Positions 48,476-59,090 of a stretch of 64,000 nucleotides of DNA are shown one piece after another (the stretch's first letter is position 1; every line of letters starts with the position of its first letter). A program made the translations under genes and the position numbers. The DNA comes from Toxorhynchites rutilus septentrionalis (taxonomy: Eukaryota; Arthropoda; Insecta; Diptera; Culicidae), in contig NC_073744.1 in assembly GCF_029784135.1 (NCBI RefSeq), positions 68,719,593 through 68,783,592 on the forward strand, written 5' to 3'. Below the pieces are notes generated by a model. It was not told the DNA's origin, searched no databases, and was given only the letters and a program-made list of their open reading frames with translations.

Positions 48476-49764
48476 ATTCATCTTAAATCTGGACGCATTA
48501 AAACGGGTCTATCTCGGAGCTATGTGAACGAAATAAAAATGTTATGTACTCAAAATGTAGGTCTTTTATTGCACTTTAAAGGAAAAATAACAAAAAAATT
48601 ATTCCGATGTGGTTTTGATGAAATCTCGAACTTTTCGGCGAATACCACTCATCATAGTTTGGACCCCCTATTCGCTGACCTCAGCGGCCTTTTTGTTCCA
48701 CCATCTCTTCATCTCTGTTGTATCCCGAGTCGTCCTACCATTCTTCTTCATCTTCTGCTTGACAATTGCGCAATATTTTTCGATAGGGCAGAATTGAGGG
48801 CAGTTGGGTGGGTTGATGTCCTTTTCGACAAAATCCACCCCGTTGTCTCGATACCACTGTAGTACCTCTTTGCTGTAGTGGCAGCTTGCCAAATCTGGCC
48901 AAAACTTTACTGGTCCTTTGTGAGATCTAATGTACGGAAGAATACGTTTTCTCAGGCACTCCTCCTTGTACATTTTGGAGTCCATGGTCTTGTTTGTTAC
49001 AAAAACCGGGGTTTTTCGTCCGCAGCTGCAAATACCTTGCCAGATCAAACACTTTCTTGCAAACTTATCGGCAAAAACGAATTTGAACTTGCCGGGGACA
49101 TCATCCCGACCAGTGGCTTTATAAAATTTTTGGCCTGGAAGCTGCCCAAAATCCATCTTCACGTACGTTTCGTCATCCATGAGGATACATCCGTCGTACT
49201 TCGTTAGAACCTTATTGTATAACTTCCGGGCACGTCCTTTGGCTACTACATTCTGCTTCAATGTCCGGTTTGGTTGCTTACTGGCCCGATAAGATCGTAT
49301 TCCTTCGCGCAGACGAATCCTTCTGACGGTGCACCGGTCGGCATTGAATTTCTTGGCGATGTCATAGTCCGACTGCCCTGGGTTTGCCTTGATCGTTCTC
49401 AACACCATCAAATGCAGTTTCCGATCCTTAGTTCCACTATGACGCTTGGTATGAACCTGCCGATCGATAGTATGCAACTCACGGAAACGTTTGAGAACGC
49501 TACACACGGTCGATTTGGCCATTTTCAATGATTTCGCGATTTTTTTAACCTGACCACGTCGGGTTTTTGACGTGGGTGTCCGAAATTAATTTTCGTTTCG
49601 CGGCTTCCATCACGTGTAACTTTTTTGAAACAAAACGAATCGTAATGAAATTTTCAGCACTGATAGAGGAAACATTCCAAAACAAAGTGCTGTCAAAACA
49701 TTCTAGATCCGACCACTAGGAGCGCTGTGGTATAATATACAGTGCGTCCAGATTTAAGATGAAC
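48476..49764 (-). mobile_element. ITmD37E transposon, nearly intact
   Basis: 1289 bp, inverted ends TTCATCTTAAATCTGGACGC (about 22 bp, one terminal mismatch) with TA at 48474-48475 and 49765-49766. One long transposase frame fills most of it. Its ends and protein differ from the DD37E element at 3.0-4.2 kb, so two subfamilies are present. Confidence 0.95.
48668..49610 (-). pseudogene. ITmD37E transposase with a single frameshift
   Basis: An ATG at 49610 (MEAAKRKLISDTHVKN) is followed by a 1-base shift in an A-run near 49564-49568. After that the frame is open for 286 codons to a stop at 48668: helix-turn-helix MAKSTVCSVLKRF, a second DNA-binding motif around YDIAKKFNADRCTVRRI, first Asp in LMDDETYVKMD, second Asp in WPDLASCHYSK, Glu in CPIEKYCA. 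Exactly 37 residues separate the last two acidic residues, which defines the DD37E group. Length is normal for the family (about 310 aa). This is among the best preserved coding sequences in the window; an alternative start at the internal ATG near 49528 would lose the first part of the DNA-binding domain. Confidence 0.9.
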
Positions 49765-49779
49765 TATACTTTAACAATA

Positions 49780-49844
49780 AGTATAGAAGAAAACATTGTA
49801 ATAACATTACATACATTTGTTATGACAATGTTTTCTTCTATACT
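49780..49844. other. 65-base hairpin, 27-bp arms with one mismatch
   Basis: Arms 49780-49806 and 49818-49844, left arm starting AGTATAGAAGAAAACATTGT, loop of 11 bases. The size resembles a pre-miRNA. It lies 15 bases beyond the DD37E right end and just before an AAATA-type tail, so it is more likely a 3' structure of the retrotransposon or a tiny foldback. Confidence 0.85.
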
Positions 49845-49861
49845 GTCTACATTTGATTGAC

Positions 49862-49889
49862 GAAATAAATAAATGAATAAATAAATAAT
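49862..49889 (+). repeat. AAATA-type tail
   Basis: GAAATAAATAAATGAATAAATAAATAA. It fits the 3' tail of the retrotransposon at 46.95-48.47 kb, displaced by the DD37E insertion. Confidence 0.6.
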
Positions 49890-50010
49890 TTATGGGTTAG
49901 GGAATCGTGATGTATGAATCACCGAAAAAAATAACAAATTCCCGATTCGATTGGAATGCAAACCATCAAATTTAATTAACAGCTAAAATATTAACGGTAA
50001 AATCATTCCA

Positions 50011-50740
50011 AATGATCTGATAAATCTCCCTAGCTACGAGGATCGATGCAAGCTAATAGGACTCGACTCGTTAGTTTCACGAAGAAACGTTGCCAAGGCC
50101 CGATTTACTTCGGATCTCATTAGTTCGAATATCGACTGTCCTGAGGTCCTCCAGTTAATCAATTTCAATGTTAACCGTTTGAACACGGGGGAGCGCGATA
50201 GCGCTCTTCTTGTTCTATGTTATTATTTTTTATTTAGCACCTCTTAACGTAGTATTTCGTCTTTCGGGGACATTTTTTAAAGAGGACTTCACGCGCTTTG
50301 TGCAGCAAACCATAATTTTGAATGAAATTGTTTAAATATTTTTCATTATTATAAAAAAATAATGTATGTATAGATATGGGAGTTTATATTAGTAAACTTT
50401 ATAAACCTCACTTTTTATGTGTTTTTTTTCCTATTAATACAACTTTTGTGACCTAATCAGATATCTAAGCTCTTTAGTATTTTTTTAAATATACCCAAAC
50501 TCATCCGCATTTTTGGCATATGCTAACAAAATTTGCTCTGCACTCAAACAGTTAATCGTCGTAATTTGCGTTCTCGTAATTTTCTGTACCTTTCCTCAAC
50601 ACGAACAAATTACGGATACCACGAACCTGTAACTAGCATGTGCCGTGTGTTTAACCGTTGTAGCTCCTATTTTGACTGTCATCTCTCTCGTTCGTCACTC
50701 AAAAAATTATATGTTGTTGCTCTCACATAATGTGAAATTT
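50011..50740 (+). pseudogene. RT C-terminal fragment split by an insertion
   Basis: 50011-50180 reads NDLINLPSYEDRCKLIGLDSL...EVLQLINFNVNR, and 50545-50720 continues with NRRNLRSRNFLYL...VFNRCSSYFDCHLSRSSLKKLY, the end of a CR1/Jockey-type ORF2. About 350 bp of unrelated DNA lie between, flanked by GTTAACCGT and GTTAATCGT. The insert starts with a hairpin and contains a TTAACGTAGTATTTCGTC stretch that resembles a decayed Helentron-like end. Confidence 0.75.
50236..50540 (+). mobile_element. Possible decayed Helentron-like fragment
   Basis: TTAACGTAGTATTTCGTCTTTCGGGGACAT resembles the left end of copies 2 and 5 (TTGACGTAGGATTACGTCTTTCGGGAACAT). The rest is too diverged to align by eye. Confidence 0.35.
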
Positions 50741-51104
50741 CTAATATAATAGTTTAAGCAAGCTTTGTAGAAATAGATTAAGATAATAGTAATTAAGTAT
50801 CTAACATTAGGGCAAATGTTGCCTGCTGTATTTGTGAAATAAATAGACTAAAATATTCACTAATGTCAACAGGATTAGCCGTAATGATCGGATTAAATGT
50901 ATTTAATAGATATTTAATCTACTAATACCAGTTAATCAGACAACCAACTAATGTGTAGATGTGTAATGTGTAATGTGTTGAACTTCGTTATTCTCATTTC
51001 ATGTTTTCTAAATGATTCCTTATGGTTTCATGAATGGGTCTCGGGCCAGGCGGGCCAACCGAAAGCGTCTAGTGGGCCGCAGGTTGAGTATAGCTGCTCT
51101 AAAC

Positions 51105-54100
51105 GCTATCTCGCCACATGGTTTCGAGGTCTATGGCATCAGACCAGTTGACAGCAGAATCATTTTTCGGTCTTTTACTATACTTTTTACTGGTCTAGAC
51201 TGAAACATCTGATTCGTTCACTCGCCTCTACATCCATTCACAGATTTGATTGCATTTGAATGGTTTCGGGTGACTCCTTTGATAACAGTATTAATTGCGT
51301 TAATTGGCCAATAAGAGATGTAACAAGACCAGTACTTGCGTGCAGAAGTCAGATTTGAAGCGATACAAACAAAGAAGCCAGCAAAGAACAAATACACGAG
51401 TCTCATCGATCGTTTGCGGCCCTCCTAGGCATGACGAAAACAAACGACTTAAAATTTAGCAAGCAAAGGATCAACGAGCCACGGGCTGTTCGTTGTTTTG
51501 GGCAGCGGAAATAAACACTTCCCAATGGAAAATTACAGTGATCACACATAGCGTTACTAAGAAACAACCAAGCAAACCTTGAATTTTAAACGCCGATTAA
51601 CAGTTAGACGTTCATTTTGAGCGCAGGTTTACGGCAGAAGACACAATACAAGTTTCGGGTTAGCACTTTGTCTTCACACGGCTTGGAGGCGAATAAATAT
51701 TTTTAGTAGCTTCGTGTTAAGTGATTGTCTTGTGTAACAGTTGAATTGTTCTGGCTGGGTTTAAAATTTCACACTGTAATTTTAATTTGGAAATCATTCT
51801 GCTCATCCTTATGTTGATGCATTGCTATTTGTTCTGATCAGCCACACACGAAACCAAGCCTAGGAAAAAGAACCCAGCGCTGCTCTGCTCCGACCTGTAG
51901 CTGATTCCTTTACAACAAGAGACCAACTGCCTATTTCAAGGCCACACGTTTGGGGAGCTTCGTTTCCTTCGCGTTCACAGTGTGATCAAGATCAGTTAAA
52001 TGCTCGAAGCTTTATTCTCGTTGCAAATTGAACCCAATCACGGCGCGGATGTCTACCAGCTTCATCGCTGCACTTATCCCTAGCTCAGTATAATGCATCG
52101 GCTGGCATGGTGTTTTGCTCGATCAATTTAGGGCCCGGAGAATTACTTGCGATTTCTAGATTGTGTTGCCTCATGACGATGTCTTGCTGTTTTAAATGTA
52201 AAGATGCAAATAAGCATCGATAAAGTGGGTTCGAAACAAAAAAAACTCATATGTTTGCGTGCTACTCATTAATTACGTGATATCTCATTTGAACATGATA
52301 TATTCCCTCTCGTTTCTAATCGAAACGTATTGCGATACGTTAACTATCGGCTATTTCCTGGTGATTTCATGAGATCAAGTAATATCAGAGAAAATCTCGG
52401 ACGTTTTACATTTTTAAAAGATATTGAATTGAGTATTTTTTTCATTTATATTTTATTTACTTCAACTTTCTGCTTTAATGGTTGAGAGCTACATCGATTC
52501 TATAATATTTACTTGGAGAACACACATTCGAATTCCATTTACCCGAATGTAACATAAACCCGAGTGCAACGTTTTTTCACCCAATCGAACCTTCAAGAAT
52601 GAAAGAATTATATTAGAAGTATTTTTCTAGGCTTCGCGAGTTTTCTTATCAATACCCGAAATAGATAAACGAGTCGTTCGATGTACTATACTGCCCATGT
52701 TTGCATAGGAGACGTAATCCACAACACCATTAGTGTTGGGAAAATGCATTTTTGTTGTGAATTTCCAATGAAATAATCTGTCCAGTTAAAGAATATTATG
52801 GACAAAAAGAGAGCCTAGGAGTTTTTGTGGATTAAAACATATTATTTCCATTTGCAAAACGCTTGCGTCTATTTATGCGGACAATCAATCGTTTCAATGA
52901 ACATTTGTTCGCATAGCTAGACGTAAGCATTTACCTTTCCGATAATAGGCAAAACGTCTCATTCGATAGTTTCAGTTGTTGTCGGATAAAATCAAATAGG
53001 TTTGGAAGAAATTCCAATGGACCAACCATCACATGAAGAAATTGAAGATATTGACAAAAAATAACTGAAAGATCTTTTAAAGCCTTTGTTCAATTTCATT
53101 GACCAAAAATCACAAAAGCTTTTTATAATTGAAAAAGTTTTGGCTCTAATACCGATAAAAAAACATGACTATTGAATTAATTTTCCAGAGTCTCAAATAG
53201 ATTAAGATTTTAAGATTAGTTGTATTAGATTAGCAAATAAAGAATAAAAACTGAAATAAGTTTTTTAAAAAATATCCATGTGTTTTATTGAAGTTTTATT
53301 AAACGTCTAAATCGTAAATCATCGGTTTGATACCATTTAGACTGAAGAAATATTGTTTATATTGATAACGCATGATAAAATGAGCTGTTCATATTTGTAA
53401 CTTATTATAAAAATAAGTAAATTAAACTGACTGGTTATTTAAAGTCTGATTTTTCACTTACACTAACGATATGAGTAAATGTTGAGTACGTTGAATTAAT
53501 CGATGTCGAATTTGATGAGTAATAATGCTGAGAACCAATATTATATATATTTTACTACTGATTTGATTGTTTCATTATCTACTTGAAAAATCAAATGCAA
53601 AAATTTAAATAGTTACAATATAAAAAACGAAATTACTTCTCTACGTTCATCACAGTGCAGTGAACAGAGAATAGTAATTATATGCGCAGTGTTTCAATGG
53701 TTCCTTATATTCATTTATTTGGAAACGCTAAGTGATAAGACACTATCATGAAAGGCATGTTTAGTTTATACAAAGAATGTGATTCAAATGTAACTTCAGC
53801 TTGTAGCACATAATACTGGTAATTGTTGATTTTCGAAAGATGTATCACAGCTGTGTGGAACTACGTCTGTTATGCGGACAAACAGTGATTTTTCGGAAAC
53901 GTTTTTTTCAAATTTGCTCAAATTTTTACGAACAAAAAATGTTTTTTTGCATGTTGAGCATACGTATTACATTGTGTAGAATGCGTAACAGCGAAAAGGT
54001 CGATTTTGTTCATTTTGTCGTTTACGTCTTCTATACAAACATGGGCAGTATACTGCTGTATAGCAGGAATCAAACAGTGTCCCCCGAGTGTTCCCCGTCG

Positions 54101-54659
54101 AAACCATCTGCAGTCCACCTAGCGATCGAGATTGGAGTCCCCCATTTGCACGAAGAAATCCCTGCAATTGGTCGAAAAACTAATTTGAAGTTTGGCGCTA
54201 TAAGGGGTTTCCATTAAGCATTCAAAAAAATTTCGATGTGACATTCCTGCGGTACTCGTGATTTTCCAAATTTGATAAATGTGGTTTGTAGCTTGCGAGA
54301 TGCTTAACCTAATGCCATCAATAACTAGAAATTTTAAATTTTGCGACTTGGTCCCTTCTGTCTTAACATCGACCAATTCACCCGTTGAAGAAATCCCGCC
54401 CCATTAATGCCCAACCCCATCATTCTCATTCTGGCGAATGTTAGAGGAGATGGGGGTAATACGGACATGTTCAGAAGAACTTCAATTATAACTTTGGAAA
54501 CTCATGTTTCCCAAAACTTAAATGCAGTTTCTTGCAATCCAATATACTGTTTTTCTGCCTAATTAGCCACATGTTTTACAAAAAAGTGGTTTTCAATGTT
54601 TTTTACTAAAATTAAAACAGACCAAAAAGTAGAATATAACACACGATAGGTGCGATATT
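51105..54659. other. Unassigned region
   Basis: No transposon or gene recognised in 3.5 kb. 52.53-52.58 kb contains TTTACCCGAATGTAACAT, related to the minisatellite at 63.5 kb. A frame at 53840-54217 shows no family motif. The stretch 51.5-52.2 kb is less AT-rich. Confidence 0.4.
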
Positions 54660-55008
54660 GATTCCGAGTTTTCGATGGTAGAATTCTCTCATGCTCTCCT
54701 TTCATGTAACAATTCTGCTCCGGGATCGGATAGAATTAAGTTCAACTTCCTGAAAAACCTCCCTGTTGTGGCGAAATATCGCTTGTTGAATTTATTTAAT
54801 CGGTTTCTGAAGCATAATATTGTTCCAGATGATTGGACACAAGTACGAGTTGTAGCTATTCAAAACCCTAAAAGCCCGCGTTCGACTCCAACTCGTACCG
54901 CCCAATAGCAATGCTGTCTTGTATACGGAAATTGTTGGAGAAAATGATCTTGTTTCGCATTGCCCGATGGGTTGAAACGAATGGCTTACTCTCAGATACA
55001 CAATATGG
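54660..55008 (+). pseudogene. RT finger-domain fragment (Loa/I-type)
   Basis: Reads SCNNSAPGSDRIKFNFLKNL, then LFNRFLKHNIVPDDWTQVRVVAIQNP, then in another frame SYRPIAMLSCIRKLLEKMI and WVETNGLLSDTQYG. These are RT motifs 0-2 as in Loa/I-type elements. It stops abruptly where mariner sequence begins near 55009. Confidence 0.78.
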
Positions 55009-55665
55009 GCCCGATGTTTAGGATTGTCGAAATGGACCCTCCTTTCATCGCCAGTAAATATTCGATGCAAAAAAAATCCCTTTCTTCTATGCCGTTGGAG
55101 CAGTTGTTCGCACGTGAAAAAACGGTGTTCCACGTCTCGTGGCTTCAATTCATACGGCATCCGCGGTCCTATCTTCCGGATCATTCCCACTGCCTTCAAA
55201 CGATCGGATATGGTTTGCTGAGCTACCCCAAATGTATCTGCAAGTCTTTGTTGCGTTCGTGACGAATCTTGATCGAGTAAAGCCTCCAATTCTTCATCTT
55301 TAAACTTTTTTGGGGGTCCGGAACGTTCTTCGTGTTCCAAGTAAAAATTATCACTTTTAAACCGTTCAGTTGGAGCATGGTCACCATAAACTTGCACCGA
55401 AATGCGATGACTTTCTGCAGCTTTTTTCTTTATATTGAAGTAATGAAGTAACACTCTCCGCAAAAACACTCTCGTTGGTACGAAATTCGACATATTCGAA
55501 GTGGCAAAAAACAAAGTTCTTTACGCTTCAACTTTTTGACATATACTGAAAGAGACGTGCAAAGACAGTAGCTTTCCAACGAATGGCTGGAAATTTGATT
55601 CACTGCAATAACAATCAAGTTACGCCATCTGCTGTACAACCGAAGAAAATTACTGGTACACCTAA
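55009..55665 (-). mobile_element. mariner 5' fragment fused to the RT fragment
   Basis: One mariner terminus survives at 55622-55665 (inverse of TTAGGTGTACCAGTAATTTT) followed by TA at 55666-55667. The transposase (55514 downwards) has a helix-turn-helix region with HYFNIKKKAAESHR, then SRTQQRLADTFGVAQQTISDRL, MPYELK and the first catalytic Asp in FTGDERRVHFDN. After HRAHIV the sequence changes to the RT fragment, so the rest of the transposase is lost. Confidence 0.82.
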
Positions 55666-55667
55666 TA

Positions 55668-56789
55668 TTAAAAAGATTTGTTTTTATTATCTCGTGAATG
55701 GCTGCATTAAGAAGGAGATTATTAATGAGCTTTTTTGTTTTAAATCACATTAAGATTCATAATTCATGGTTTAAAATGATTGTTGGTATGTTCGTATATT
55801 CAAAGCTTCGAAAATTCATAAAAAATTCATGTTCCACAAGTTTGTCAAAATAGTTTTACCATCTTAGACTTATTTTGACTTTTCTACATGACTTCTATTT
55901 TATATGAAAAAAATTTTAAAAATACGTATTTTAGATATTGCAAATTAAAGTTTTTATTGTAAAAAAAGAAGAGTACTAATTTCTTTTCTCAGTGTATATA
56001 TTTTTTGGATATCAATACTCTATAACTCTTTCTAAGACACTTTTTCGGTACGACTCATAACTTTTGAGATATAAATTATCAAAAATTTCTCTTACTAAAA
56101 TCAATACGCACTCTTCAAAAATTTCACTTGAGTCAAAAAATTCCCAATTGATGTGGAAACTCATGTTTTCTCCAACTCAAACTTTCATTCGAATCAAAAA
56201 TACTCGTGTTTTGTCATTTGTTGATTTCATTTGGAATTGCTCAATATATAAAATCGTATTTTTTCAAATAAACTATTGAACTATTGTAAAATGTCAAGCA
56301 TTATCTGAACGCGCTCAACATTCTGATTGGTCCAATTTGTGCTCTTCAAAATGTACTGACCAAAAACGAGCGAGTAGCAGCGATAGCAAAATTTAAATAT
56401 ATCAACACCATTGCGAAAAAAAAATGTAGCTATTCATCGTGCATGTTCTATCCACAAGAAAATAGAAAATATAATATTGCGTCAGCGTCAGTTAACCTCC
56501 AGTTTCTATTGAGCTAACGTGTTGAACGAACGTGCAAAGTTGTTTGCTTCAGAATCCATTCGCAGAATATGCATAAAGTATGCGTAGTGCAAATTTTGCA
56601 CTGCGCGCTGAAAGAAAGCAGAGGAGAAACGTTAACCAGGCATGTAGAAAACTAATTTCATTTTCCGAATTTTATTTTAGTCTTATTTCAGTTAGCGAGC
56701 AGCCAAAAGTCCACATACAGAGGTTCTGTCCTGTGCGAAGTATGCAATTCTGATGTATGATTGAATCATACGTTGATTTAATGGATTCT
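55668..56789. other. Unassigned AT-rich region
   Basis: No gene or repeat recognised. Around 56285-56345 there is a TCAAGCATTATCTGAACGCG segment resembling internal Helentron-like sequence (copies 4 and 6), so a decayed copy may be present. Confidence 0.4.
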
Positions 56790-56956
56790 AGAATGGCACT
56801 AACGTTCCCAGAGGAACTAGAGCCATCTCTCATTTCTTGTGTTATTTATTAGCACTTAGTTGATTTGTTTTGCCAAATAACACGCTTTGAATGTATTCTC
56901 AGTGGCAAGTTTCAAACTACATGTGATCACAGTGCAAGTCGGAGCACATTTCTTTG
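56790..56956 (-). mobile_element. SINE body fragment without tRNA head
   Basis: On the minus strand it matches the body of the SINE at 35326-35599: GTGATCACAGTGCAAGTC (as read on plus), GCCAAATAACACGC, TTAGTACTTAG-like and AATGGCACTAACGTTC boxes occur in the inverse order. The tRNA-like head and the GAA tail are missing. Confidence 0.8.
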
Positions 56957-57984
56957 TCTCTTCCCATTAGTGGGAATGCATTCTGATTATTCTTCGTACA
57001 ATTTCGTTAATTCTGATGAATCACAAAATGCAACAGCGCAGAATGATTCAACAAAGCTGGCGCAACTTGAACTCAATCTAAATGAAATGCGAATACTTTA
57101 CACCCCGGTCCTAAACAAGTAGTCTGCCATTTCGAAAGTGGCTCGAAACGATCGTGATTCATAAAACCTGTTATCCCTACAAATACTTCACAGGTGGGAG
57201 TTCCTGTAATTGATCGGAACTTATTTCACTCCCTTATATGAATGATCACAGATGGATTAAGCAAGGTGGGAAATCATTGTCGAAAAATGGCAACAATAAC
57301 CATTTGTTTTTTCTTCTGTCAGAATTTGTTGCTCGCACAAGTTGATAACAGCTTTTCTAAGGTCACGGTATCATTCACCCTTTATTCTATCTTCGGCTTG
57401 GAAGGCGCTCGCATACACACCGGACACCGGACGAAAGCAGCCAAGGACTTGTGGACGCCTGCAGTTGCGGATTTCTCTTCCTCGTCGTTCTCGTTCTCGT
57501 TTCATCTCGGTCGGTCGATTAAATGTTTCAAGTTTTCCCACCTGGTCCCCTGGCTCGTAATAAGCTTAGAAGATCACGCGATCACTACGCGAATAGAAGC
57601 GATGTAATGAACATGTTTGACAACTTGTTGGAGATGCAGAACGTATCTTCCTCATTGACCTTTCCCAGCCCGTCATGTTTGTAACGGGTTTGCAACGGGT
57701 TGCCGTCATCGCTTATGGTGATACTTTACACGTATGTTTTCGTCGGAAGTCGGTAAATTCGGTAGTATTGGAACAGATGACAAGGGACTGTTATTATCTC
57801 ATTACTTCTAGATGATAAATGTTGTATCATCTTTCATATTTATTTATTTATTAATTGTCGTCAATCAAAATTGTAGACCAATACATTCCTAATACTACCA
57901 AAAACTAATTATTTAAAACTAAAAAAACTAAAGAGAGCTGACTGGATAATTTATCCGATTAATTCAAAAGATGATTTTAACAAG
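56957..57984. other. Unassigned region
   Basis: A frame at 57242-57607 has no recognisable motif; its Ser/Phe-rich part comes from a TCTTCCTCGTCG-like simple stretch. 57.25-57.75 kb is less AT-rich. Confidence 0.4.
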
Positions 57985-58020
57985 TTACATAATCATTTAT
58001 TTATTTATTTATTTATTGAT

Positions 58021-58079
<59 letters not shown>

Positions 58080-59090
58080 TTTCGTCAAACCAGCGTAGAC
58101 TAAATATGCTGCCCAAATATTACAGTGAAATTTAACTATATCTTATTCTATTCAAATAGTCTTTGAGCATTGACCTTGACATGGTTACATCAATTATTTC
58201 ACTGTGTTCGTTACAGAGGCTCATCATACGATTAATAGGACTATATTTGGCATAATTCGTTCTTCGGTAATCTATGTAGAAAATGCTAGGGTTTTTCAGG
58301 TGTCTAATCGGTGCGTAAAATTTAGGTTTCCTAATATTTCTTCTGAATCCACCCGTTGTGATATGATGTCAATAATCAATAGAATCACGGCAGAGCTCCG
58401 ACGTTCTTTTAAGCTTTTCATATTGATTAGCATGCGTCGTGCCTCATATGGAGAGATATTATGGTATGAAGACCAGCCTAGTTTACGAAGTGCAAATAAT
58501 AAAAATTGTTTTTGTACAGATTCAATTCTGTCTTCGTGTGAAGTTATGTAGGGGGACCATACAATACTACAGTATTCGAGAATTGATCTGACGTATGTAA
58601 TATACAATGTTTTTATTGTGTACAGATTGTGGTAATGGTAACTAAAGCGTTTTATGAAGCTCAACATATTATTCGCTCTATGGATGATTGTATTATAATG
58701 ATCAACGAATGTTAGTTTTGAATCTAAGACCACGCCTAAGTCTCTTACTCGTTGACATCTACTGATGGGTTGATTTCCCAGCTTAACACCATTGTTCAAT
58801 GGTATTCTTCTTCTTGTAAAAGTCATCAAAGTGCATTTCCTAACATTGAGCTGTAATAAACTCTTTGTGCACCAATTATAAACTATGTTAACTTCATTGT
58901 GGAATGTTTGAGAGTCTTCTTCATTCTTCATTTCCATATACGGCTTCATATCATCTGCCTTAACACTGTTAAGAAAAACGCAAACGTCATTAAAAAATAA
59001 AATGAACAAAAGTGGCCACAAAACGGGCCTTGAGGAACTCCGGATGTAACAAATATTGGTTTTGAAATTTTCCCATCAACTGTCACCTAG
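57985..59090 (-). pseudogene. CR1/Jockey-group retrotransposon, 3' half
   Basis: Minus strand: VDGKISKPIF and motif B SGVPQG near 59050, a frame change, then PLLFILFFNDV and an altered motif C (KADDMKPY where YADD is usual). It continues with RVRDLGVVLDSKLTFVDHY, YVRSILEYCSIVWSPY, DRIESVQKQFLLFALRKLGW and EARRMLINMKSLKERR. It is clearly the same family as the copy at 46.95 kb. A long (AAAT)n tail follows at 57991-58083. Endonuclease and RT finger regions are absent, so it is a 5'-truncated insertion, the usual outcome for this class. Confidence 0.88.
57991..58083 (-). repeat. (AAAT)n tail, expanded microsatellite
   Basis: About 22 units, seen as (ATTT)n on the plus strand, with one interruption near 58020. 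It is the 3' tail of the minus-strand retrotransposon. Confidence 0.95.

Larger units (their letters stand above)
44943..51096. mobile_element. Probable hAT transposon, 6.15 kb, with nested elements
   Basis: Left end CAGCGGTACTCAACC at 44943 and the inverse of CAGCTATACTCAACC ending at 51096. The 8-bp flanks are CTCTAGAC (44935-44942) and CTCTAAAC (51097-51104), one change apart and fitting the nTCTAGAn target preference of hAT elements. Sequence next to the ends (TGCCACAAACACATG, GGGCCGCAGGTTGAG) is also typical. No hAT transposase is visible; the interior holds a retrotransposon, a DD37E element and a histone-type signal, so it is a non-autonomous or gutted element enlarged by later insertions. 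Chance pairing of two separate hAT ends remains possible. Confidence 0.55.

Noticed and set aside
53840..54217. 125-residue plus-strand protein
   Set aside because: No motif, and both strands carry overlapping frames of similar length.
57242..57607. 121-residue plus-strand protein with a signal-like start
   Set aside because: No conserved motif; the composition follows simple TCTTCC-like DNA, and no splice or polyadenylation context supports a gene.
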